Assembly (NCBI RefSeq): GCF_041379045.1
Contig: NZ_CP166871.1
Span: 2,108,001 to 2,172,000 of the forward strand
Direction: 5' to 3'
DNA: 64,000 nt
Source: Thalassotalea ponticola
Lineage (GTDB): Bacteria; Pseudomonadota; Gammaproteobacteria; Enterobacterales; Alteromonadaceae
The translations under genes were made by a program, and so were the position numbers. The notes beneath the pieces were generated by a model, which did not search any database, was not told the origin of the DNA, and saw nothing but the letters and a program-made list of their open reading frames with translations. Shown here piece by piece: positions 57,661 to 64,000 of the stretch (position 1 is its first letter; each line of letters begins with the position of its first letter).

Positions 57661-57692
57661 AAAAAAAGAGATCTCATCGGATCTCTTTTTTA
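57661..57692. terminator. Bidirectional terminator between the small lipoprotein and glnS
   Basis: The stem AAAAAGAGATC / GATCTCTTTTT with a 6-base loop has an A-run before it and a T-run after it. It can end glnS on the minus strand and the plus-strand lipoprotein gene. Confidence 0.9.
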
Positions 57693-57736
57693 TTCTTTCG
57701 ACATCGCCGAGGGCAATTAGATTGCGCTACAAATAT

Positions 57737-59407
57737 TTAGTCGCCAATCTTGGCCCACGTATCGCGCAAGCCAACGGTGCGATTAAAGACTAACTTGTCG
57801 GCAGAGCCATCTTTGTTGTCTAAACAAAAATAACCTTGGCGTTCAAATTGGAATGCCTGCTCTGGTTTGGCCTGAGCCAAGTATGGTTCAACACGAGCAT
57901 TACTCAGTACCACAAGCGACTCAGGGTTAATCACTTTGGTAAAGTCTTCTTCGCCGCCAGGGTTAGGTACGGTGAATAAGCGGTCATATAATCGGATTTC
58001 TGCAGGTAAGCTTTGCTCTGCACTAACCCAGTGAATAACGCCTTTTGGCTTTGTACCGTCTTCTGGGTTTTTGCCTAAGGTATTTGGATCATACGTACAG
58101 TAAACAGTCGTTACGTTACCTTCGTCGTCTTTATCACAGCGAGTAGCAGTGATGACATAGGCACCGCGCAAACGCACGGCTTTATCTAATACCAAACGCT
58201 TGTATTTTTTATTGGCTTCTTCGCGAAAATCTTCCGCTTCAATATATAGCTCACGGCTAAATGGCACTTCACGAGAGCCTTGTGACTCATCATTTGGATG
58301 ATTCTTAATGTTTAGGGTTTCAACCTGAGCTTCAGGGTAATTCTCAATAACCACTTTAATCGGATCGAGAACAGCCATAGCACGCGGCGCTGACTCGTTT
58401 AAGTCTTCGCGAACAGCAGACTCCAATACGCCCATTTCAATGGTGTTATCCATTTTGGTTACACCGATGCGCTTACAAAACTCGCGGATCGATGCTGGCG
58501 TGTAGCCACGGCGTCTAAAGCCCGCTATGGTCGGCATTCGCGGGTCATCCCAACCAGAAACCAAGTTTTGTTCAACTAGGGTATTGAGTTTTCGTTTGCT
58601 CATTACCGTGTATTCAAGATTAAGGCGAGAAAACTCGTATTGACGTGGCGTGCATTCAATCGAGATGTTTTCAATGATCCAGTCGTAAATTCGACGATTA
58701 TCTTGAAACTCCAAGGTACACAACGAGTGAGTGATGCCTTCAATTGCATCCGAAATACAATGGGTAAAGTCGTACATTGGGTAAATGCACCATTTGTCAC
58801 CGGTTTGATGGTGATGAGCAAATTTTACTCGATAAAGTACCGGATCACGCATACACATAAAGCTCGATGCCATGTCCACTTTTGCGCGTAAACAACACTC
58901 GCCTTCTTTGTACTCACCATTTTTCATTTTTTCAAAATGAGTTAAATTCTCATCTACCGATGTATCGCGGTATGGGCTATTTTTGCCGGGCTTTTGCAAT
59001 GTTCCGCGATATTCGCGGATTTCATCAGGCGTTAAAAAGTCGACATACGCTAGGCCTTTTTCAATTAGCTCTACCGCATAGCCGTACAAACGGTCAAAAT
59101 AGTCAGATGAATAGCGAACGTCACCATCCCACTGAAAACCGAGCCATTGCACGTCTTTTTGAATCGAGTTGACATAATCAATGTCTTCTTTTTCAGGGTT
59201 CGTGTCGTCAAAACGCAAGTTACACTTGCCCTGATAATCATTTGCGATACCAAAGTTTAAACAAATCGATTTTGCGTGACCAATATGCAAATAGCCATTT
59301 GGCTCTGGAGGAAAACGCGTTTGAATGCTGGTGTGTTTACCACTGTCTAAATCTGCATCGATAATATTGGTGATAAAGTTACTCGCACGGTTAGATGTTT
59401 CCGACAT
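57737..59407 (-). CDS. glnS: Glutaminyl-tRNA synthetase
   Basis: A 556-residue class I synthetase, close to E. coli GlnRS (554). The HIGH motif is at residues 41-44 in [28 protein letters not shown] and [14 protein letters not shown] follow as in the family, and VMSKRKLN is the KMSKS-equivalent loop. The C-terminal beta-barrel domains recognise the anticodon. AGAGG stands eight bases before the ATG at 59407; the TTG at 59410 is not needed. It is divergent from the CIA30 gene. Confidence 0.97.
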   Translation of the reverse strand: MSETSNRASNFITNIIDADLDSGKHTSIQTRFPPEPNGYLHIGHAKSICLNFGIANDYQGKCNLRFDDTNPEKEDIDYVNSIQKDVQWLGFQWDGDVRYSSDYFDRLYGYAVELIEKGLAYVDFLTPDEIREYRGTLQKPGKNSPYRDTSVDENLTHFEKMKNGEYKEGECCLRAKVDMASSFMCMRDPVLYRVKFAHHHQTGDKWCIYPMYDFTHCISDAIEGITHSLCTLEFQDNRRIYDWIIENISIECTPRQYEFSRLNLEYTVMSKRKLNTLVEQNLVSGWDDPRMPTIAGFRRRGYTPASIREFCKRIGVTKMDNTIEMGVLESAVREDLNESAPRAMAVLDPIKVVIENYPEAQVETLNIKNHPNDESQGSREVPFSRELYIEAEDFREEANKKYKRLVLDKAVRLRGAYVITATRCDKDDEGNVTTVYCTYDPNTLGKNPEDGTKPKGVIHWVSAEQSLPAEIRLYDRLFTVPNPGGEEDFTKVINPESLVVLSNARVEPYLAQAKPEQAFQFERQGYFCLDNKDGSADKLVFNRTVGLRDTWAKIGD

Positions 59408-59783
59408 CAAGAAAGCCTCTGAAAAAACTGAAATAAAATGGGTGATATTTAGAATAACAACGCATTATATCAACTGCGCAGTAAATTAAAATATCCGGTT
59501 AATTGATTCGCCAATAAAAACTAGCAAAAACACCACCACTTGCGCGGAATTTTTGTATTTTTTGCTACAACTGATGGCTTTGTGATAACCAAACGAGCTA
59601 CCTGTCGTAAGTAAATAGGTATGACCGAAACCCTTCATGTGATTCTTGTTATAGCACATGATAGGTGCCTCGCCATGCTTTACTGCTATTATTAACGTTA
59701 AAATTAACGAGCAATTGTTGTTTTAGCGCACCGCTTGTTCATGTAAAGCAATCCAATAATGGTGAACGGTCGTAAATATAACT
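59408..59783. other. Divergent intergenic region between glnS and the CIA30 gene
   Basis: No gene is visible in these 376 bases. It should hold two promoters. An inverted repeat TCATGTG / CACATGA (59635-59661, 13-base loop) is the only structure that stands out. Confidence 0.45.
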
Positions 59784-60323
59784 ATGAAAACACTTGTCGC
59801 GCTACTTTATTTGGTACTGTTTTTTATGGCTAACAGCTTTGCCCAGCAACAAAACGCCATTACCTCTCTGCCTTGGCGCGTTGTTAATGATGGCGTGATG
59901 GGTGGCTTGTCGCAAAGTAGCATTGCAGTAAACGGCGATCACATGCAATTCTCGGGACGTGTGTCGCTTGATAATAATGGCGGTTTTGCGTCGGTGAGAA
60001 CCCCGTTACGGCCCACCTCTGCCAGTGATATCGTGCAACTTCGCATTCGAGGTGATGGCAACACTTATCAGTTTCGACTGCGCATGAGTGCCAGCTATGA
60101 CGGCCCCGCCTACGTGGCGAAATTTATGACCCAAGCTAACTCCTGGCAAACCGTCACCTTGCGGGCTGAAGATTTTAACTTGCAGTTTAGAGGGCGCCCC
60201 ATTAGCAATGGTCCGCAATTGAGTTTTGCGCGGGTGGAACAAGTCGGTTTTTTAATCGCCGACAAACAACAGGGCGACTTTTCCCTCGATATTGCCGCAA
60301 TCGACTTTTTAACCTCGATTTAA
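59784..60323 (+). CDS. CIA30 family exported protein
   Basis: A 179-residue protein with a signal peptide (residues 1-20, cut near SFAQ) and a CIA30 domain, named after a mitochondrial complex I assembly factor. The typical opening WRVVNDGVMGGLSQSS (about residues 31-46) is present, as are the jelly-roll strands GFASVRTPL, YQFRLRMS and FLIADKQQGDFSLDI. Bacterial members are often in the periplasm and have no established role. A minus-strand terminator for the next gene lies just after its stop. Confidence 0.85.
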   Translation: MKTLVALLYLVLFFMANSFAQQQNAITSLPWRVVNDGVMGGLSQSSIAVNGDHMQFSGRVSLDNNGGFASVRTPLRPTSASDIVQLRIRGDGNTYQFRLRMSASYDGPAYVAKFMTQANSWQTVTLRAEDFNLQFRGRPISNGPQLSFARVEQVGFLIADKQQGDFSLDIAAIDFLTSI

Positions 60324-60335
60324 ATAGGCAACCGC

Positions 60336-60368
60336 AAAAAAAAAAAGACCGCGCTAATGCGCGGCCTT
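60336..60368 (-). terminator. Terminator of the prolyl oligopeptidase gene
   Basis: On the minus strand the stem AAGGCCGCGC / GCGCGGTCTT has a 4-base loop and is followed by eleven T. It lies 18 bases after the stop of the minus-strand gene. Confidence 0.93.
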
Positions 60369-60385
60369 ACTAGCGTTTACAACGC

Positions 60386-62617
60386 TTATTTACTTGGCTT
60401 GTCTAACGACTCTATCCCCATGTTGTACAAGGTAAAGCCGAAGATATCTGCATATTGCTCTATGCTTTTACTCACTGGCGTACCCGCCCCATGACCGGCA
60501 TTGGTTTCAATGCGAATCAAAGTTGGTGCATCGCCCACTTGTTTTGCTTGCAGTTGGGCCGCAAATTTAAACGAATGTGCGGGTACCACGCGATCGTCAT
60601 GATCCGCTGTGGTGATCATGGTTGCAGGATATTCAATGTCTGCCTTGACGTTGTGAACCGGCGAGTATCCCCACAAGTACTTAAACATTTCTTCACTTTG
60701 CTCGGATGTACCGTAATCGTATGCCCAACCCGCACCAGCGGTGAAGGTGTGATATCTCAACATATCCAATACCCCAACCGCAGGTAAGGCTACTTTCATC
60801 AGATCGGGACGTTGAGTCATCACCGCGCCGACCAACAAGCCACCATTTGAACCGCCACGAACGGCGAGATAATCACTTGAGGTATAGTTTTCATTGATCA
60901 GGTATTCACCGGCAGCAATGAAATCATCAAACACATTTTGCTTTTTCAACTGCGTTCCAGCTAAATGCCACTTCTTGCCGTATTCACCACCACCGCGTAA
61001 ATTTGCGACAGCGTAAATACCGCCCTGCTCCATCCAAACCGCGTTGGCAACAGAAAAGCTCGGTGTCAAACTGACATTAAAGCCGCCGTAACCGTATAAA
61101 ATAGTCGGGTTACTACCGTCGAGTTTTAAACCCTTCTTATGGCTGATGATCATCGGTACTTTGGTACCGTCTTTTGAGGTGTAAAATACCTGTTTAGACA
61201 CAAACTCATCGCTGTTTATTTTCGCTTTTGATGCCATATAAACCGATGAATCACCAGTTTTTGTATCAAACGCATAGATTGTCGATGGCGTGGTGTAATT
61301 GTTAAATGAGTAGTACAGCGATTGCTGATCTTTTTTACCCGTCAAGCCACGTACCGTACCAACACCTGGAAGTGTTATCTCGCGTACTTGCTTACCATTC
61401 ATATCGTATTGATACACTTTAGAAATGGCATCAACCATGTACTCTGCAAAGATGTAACCACCACCAACGGTCGGCGATAACACGTGTTCTGTTTCAGCGA
61501 TGACGTCTTGCCAGTTATCACTGGTTGGGTTTTTAGCATCCACCTTAACGACCTTCATATTAGGTGCATCTAAGTTGGTCACCAAATAAAGTGTTTCGCC
61601 GTCGCTATCTAACAAATAAGTATCTGATTTGTTGTGATCTAAAATTGTCACCAATGGGCTATCTGGTTTGGTTAGGTCTTTTAAGTACAGGTCATTGCCC
61701 GAGGTCGATACAGCACCCGAAATCAGTAAATAACGACCGTCTTCTGTGACCTGGCCTGACACATAGCGACGTTTTTGCGCATCCGTACCACCAAATACCA
61801 AAACGTCTTTACTTTGCGGCTCACCTAGCTTGTGGAAGTACAGTTTGTGCTGATCGGTTTTTGCCGAAAGCTCACTTCCCTCTGGTTTGTCGTAACTAGA
61901 GTAGTAGAAGCCTTCGTTGTTGCGCCAAGAAATGCCTGAAAACTTAACGTCAACTAACGTGTCGCCAACTTGCTCACCTGTCGCGGTATCGATAACGATA
62001 ATTTTTCGCCAATCACTACCGCCCTCAGAGATTGCGTAAGCAGCCAGAGAGCCGTCTTTTGAAAAGCTAATTGACGACATTGATGTGGTGCCATCTTCGC
62101 TAAAAGTATTTGGGTCGAGAAATACTTGTTCATTGCCTTCTGCATCTTGGCGATACAGGACGTATTGGTTTTGAAGACCGTCGTTCTTATAGTAGTACTG
62201 ATAATCGCCTTCGATAAATGGGCTACTGACTTTTTCGTAGTTCCACAGCTCTTGTAAACGTTGTTTCAGTTGCTCGCGATATGGAATTTGTTCAAGGTAA
62301 TCAAAGGTTACCTCGTTTTGCGCTTTTACCCAATTACCGGTTTCAACACTGCGATCATCTTCTAACCAACGGTACGGATCGGCCACTTCGGTGCCGTAGT
62401 ACACATCAACCACTTCACCTTTGCGGGTTTCTGGATATTTAAGGGCAAAGGCTTTACCAACAGAGCTAGCACTTGCTTGCTGAGAATCTTGATTGTCTTG
62501 TTTTTGCTCTACGACTTGTTCGCTGGCCTGCGTTTGTACGTTGTTTTGTTGCTTGTTATTGTCACCGCAAGCAGCCAAAAGCGCGGCACTAACGGATAAA
62601 GCTATATATTTTTTCAT
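60386..62617 (-). CDS. Prolyl oligopeptidase family lipoprotein (S9A)
   Basis: A 743-residue envelope serine peptidase. The signal peptide ends in the lipobox LAAC (cysteine at residue 17), followed by a Gln/Asn-rich linker (residues 18-50). Residues about 55-120 start the S9A fold with [15 protein letters not shown] and PYRWLEDD, then comes a seven-bladed propeller (about 120-460) and the alpha/beta hydrolase domain. The nucleophile is Ser590 in [10 protein letters not shown], the aspartate is in [12 protein letters not shown], and the histidine is in NAGHGAGTP. It should cut after proline in short peptides. It is probably monocistronic. Confidence 0.94.
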   Translation of the reverse strand: MKKYIALSVSAALLAACGDNNKQQNNVQTQASEQVVEQKQDNQDSQQASASSVGKAFALKYPETRKGEVVDVYYGTEVADPYRWLEDDRSVETGNWVKAQNEVTFDYLEQIPYREQLKQRLQELWNYEKVSSPFIEGDYQYYYKNDGLQNQYVLYRQDAEGNEQVFLDPNTFSEDGTTSMSSISFSKDGSLAAYAISEGGSDWRKIIVIDTATGEQVGDTLVDVKFSGISWRNNEGFYYSSYDKPEGSELSAKTDQHKLYFHKLGEPQSKDVLVFGGTDAQKRRYVSGQVTEDGRYLLISGAVSTSGNDLYLKDLTKPDSPLVTILDHNKSDTYLLDSDGETLYLVTNLDAPNMKVVKVDAKNPTSDNWQDVIAETEHVLSPTVGGGYIFAEYMVDAISKVYQYDMNGKQVREITLPGVGTVRGLTGKKDQQSLYYSFNNYTTPSTIYAFDTKTGDSSVYMASKAKINSDEFVSKQVFYTSKDGTKVPMIISHKKGLKLDGSNPTILYGYGGFNVSLTPSFSVANAVWMEQGGIYAVANLRGGGEYGKKWHLAGTQLKKQNVFDDFIAAGEYLINENYTSSDYLAVRGGSNGGLLVGAVMTQRPDLMKVALPAVGVLDMLRYHTFTAGAGWAYDYGTSEQSEEMFKYLWGYSPVHNVKADIEYPATMITTADHDDRVVPAHSFKFAAQLQAKQVGDAPTLIRIETNAGHGAGTPVSKSIEQYADIFGFTLYNMGIESLDKPSK

Positions 62618-63022
62618 CGGTATAATTTATATCGTTATGGATGGTGGTAACAGAATATAACTGATTGAAACAAATGTCTAACCAAGTGTATAACACCAAC
62701 TAACATCTGAGTAACAAGCATTGTGTGTTCGCGGTGTCATTTTTATCTTCTTTATGCGCGACCTTTGTTGTTCGTTAGTATTTGTTTTTATTTTACTTTT
62801 AAATTACTACCGTTTTTTTCACACTAGGTTACTAAAAGTATACTGATTGATAAATCCGCAGACCTTCCTAGTATTTAACACAGCTTTGATGGCATAAATG
62901 TTCGACGATGGAGTAAGTTTTTTTCTATCGACAACCGATAAACGAGCTGACTCCCTATACACAGAAAAATGACTATAAACGCTTTTAGGCGATCGTTAAT
63001 AAACACTTTTTATGGAGATATC
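62618..63022. other. Divergent intergenic region upstream of the peroxiredoxin-like gene
   Basis: No gene, repeat or recognised regulatory site is visible in these 405 AT-rich bases. An in-frame ATG at 62969 upstream of the peroxiredoxin-like gene has no ribosome site. Confidence 0.5.
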
Positions 63023-63565
63023 ATGACTGCAGATTTCACCAACAAATTGCATGCGGGATCTGACTTTCCCATTATTGAGGCGACACTGCTAAGTGGCGAA
63101 GTGAGAACGCTATCAACGCCGGAAAATGGCTTAGACTGGACTATGGTGGTTGTTTATCGAGGTCAACATTGTCCGCTGTGCACTCGATATTTAAACCAAC
63201 TCGAAAGCTTAAGGGAAGATTTTGCCAATACTGGTGTTGATCTAATTGCCATATCAGGCGACAGCAAGGAACAGCTGGAAAGCCATATGGAAAAACTCAA
63301 TATTAGCTTTGCTATTGCTTATGGCTTAACACTTGAGCAAATGAAGGCGCTTGGTTTGTACATTTCAGATCCGCGATCGCCACAAGAAACAGATCACCCG
63401 TTTGCAGAACCTGGGTTGTTTGTGGTTAATAACGAAGGCAAGGTTCACGTGGTTGATATATCCAACAACCCCTTTGTTAGACCCGAGTTGACGGCGTTAG
63501 CAAATGGCTTAGCTTGGATTCGCAACCCAGATAACAATTACCCCATTCGGGGTATGCACAAATAA
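63023..63565 (+). CDS. Peroxiredoxin-like (AhpC/TSA, redoxin) family protein
   Basis: A 180-residue thioredoxin-fold protein. The active-site region is VVVYRGQHCPLCTRYLNQLE, with cysteines in a CPLC arrangement where typical peroxiredoxins have a single peroxidatic Cys after P-x-x-x-T/S; this form is found in the peroxiredoxin-like redoxin subgroup. Later blocks IAISGDSKEQ and FAEPGLFVVNNEGKV also match. It may reduce peroxides or act as a thiol oxidoreductase. GGAG five bases before the ATG at 63023 decides the start. Confidence 0.83.
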   Translation: MTADFTNKLHAGSDFPIIEATLLSGEVRTLSTPENGLDWTMVVVYRGQHCPLCTRYLNQLESLREDFANTGVDLIAISGDSKEQLESHMEKLNISFAIAYGLTLEQMKALGLYISDPRSPQETDHPFAEPGLFVVNNEGKVHVVDISNNPFVRPELTALANGLAWIRNPDNNYPIRGMHK

Positions 63566-63656
63566 AAATAAACAAACGCAATGCGTTTTATATCCACTGT
63601 GACCAGAATGAAAATAATCCCCTTACGACATGGTGGATATCCGTGTATTTAAACAG

Positions 63657-64000
63657 TTACAGTTGATTTACCTGTTTAGTCGCGCTGTTGTTAATGTTAA
63701 ATCGAGCCATCCAATTGAACACTGCAACCCAAATAATTGGTAATATTAAAATTTCAAAAAACACACCAACCGCGCCCACATCGCCATTTATTAATGTTTG
63801 CTCAATGAATCTGAGCAGACCATATGGAGAGAGAGGCATTGCGTTAATATTGCCGTGAAACATCATAGAAAACATAACCGTCAACGCAAGGCACAGCCAT
63901 TTTCTTGCTACTTCGTAGTGATAAATCAATAATGCAGGGATCAAGGCGGCGATACCAAGAGCAAAGAAGTTCTTGATAATATGGATTACATGGCTATTAA
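63657..64000 (-). CDS. Membrane protein, C-terminal part (gene continues beyond window)
   Basis: The minus-strand frame is open from the window edge to the stop at 63657, so at least 114 residues are visible and the N-terminus may lie outside. A TTG at 63944 could be an internal start giving 95 residues. Four hydrophobic segments are visible (NFFALGIAALIPALLIY, WLCLALTVMFSMMF, a shorter one around VGAVGVFFEILILPI, and IIWVAVFNWMA). I do not recognise a family. Confidence 0.55.
   Translation of the reverse strand, partial: NSHVIHIIKNFFALGIAALIPALLIYHYEVARKWLCLALTVMFSMMFHGNINAMPLSPYGLLRFIEQTLINGDVGAVGVFFEILILPIIWVAVFNWMARFNINNSATKQVNQL

Overview
This 64 kb window reads as ordinary chromosomal DNA of a marine gammaproteobacterium. 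Protein matches and gene order point to the order Alteromonadales (Colwellia, Thalassotalea or Alteromonas-like); this placement is my inference, as no rRNA or taxonomic marker was searched. Several gene pairs keep the order known from Escherichia coli: alaA-yfbR, mrp divergent from metG with dcd close by, seqA-pgm divergent from ybfF, and ybfE-fldA-fur. I found no insertion sequence, integrase, prophage, plasmid gene, CRISPR array or toxin-antitoxin pair.

Layout. 1-4.4 kb: end of a glyoxalase I gene, yaeQ, and two secreted peptidase-like proteins (M28 and DUF885). 4.5-7 kb: a hybrid histidine kinase. 7-11.6 kb: tRNA-related genes trmO, trhO and proS. 11.6-14.5 kb: an LRAT/NlpC-like protein, alaA and yfbR. 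14.5-20.8 kb: a short-unit tandem repeat, a cobalamin riboswitch and a full vitamin B12 uptake operon (ABC ATPase, permease, adenosyltransferase, periplasmic binding protein, TonB-dependent receptor). 20.8-26.3 kb: ltaE, astB, and the acetolactate synthase pair ilvI-ilvH preceded by a Leu/Ile/Val-rich leader peptide with an attenuator. 26.3-32.5 kb: small accessory genes, ppk1-ppx and a small four-cysteine protein. 32.5-37.3 kb: two APC-family transporters around a periplasmic TPR-TonB protein. 37.3-38.3 kb: an array of five tRNA-Glu and one tRNA-Ala behind a near-consensus promoter. 38.6-44.3 kb: yvcK-like gene, dcd, mrp, metG and an L,D-transpeptidase. 44.6-48.5 kb: a branched-chain 2-oxoacid dehydrogenase operon. 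48.7-55.4 kb: astE, pgm, seqA, ybfF, DUF2788, ybfE, fldA and fur. 55.4-64 kb: a tandem repeat of a dispersed palindromic type, an AT-rich leucine-rich-repeat lipoprotein, a small repeat lipoprotein, glnS, a CIA30 protein, a prolyl oligopeptidase, a peroxiredoxin-like protein and the end of a membrane protein gene.

How the genes work together. The clearest functional unit is the B12 operon: BtuB imports cobalamin through the outer membrane, BtuF-BtuC-BtuD move it into the cytoplasm, BtuR converts it to adenosylcobalamin, and the upstream riboswitch senses that product. The branched-chain amino acid theme appears twice: synthesis (ilvIH, controlled by attenuation) and breakdown (bkd operon, with an operator-like palindrome). 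Arginine catabolism is represented by astB and astE at separate places. Polyphosphate synthesis and degradation are paired in ppk1-ppx.

I did not find a convincing wholly new multi-gene system. The items most worth a second look are the tRNA-Glu array, whose two kinds of duplicated spacers contain conserved or covarying hairpins; the ilvIH attenuator; the long structured leader between the B12 riboswitch and its first gene; the periplasmic TPR-TonB protein that lacks an apparent membrane anchor; and several very small genes that automatic calling is likely to miss.
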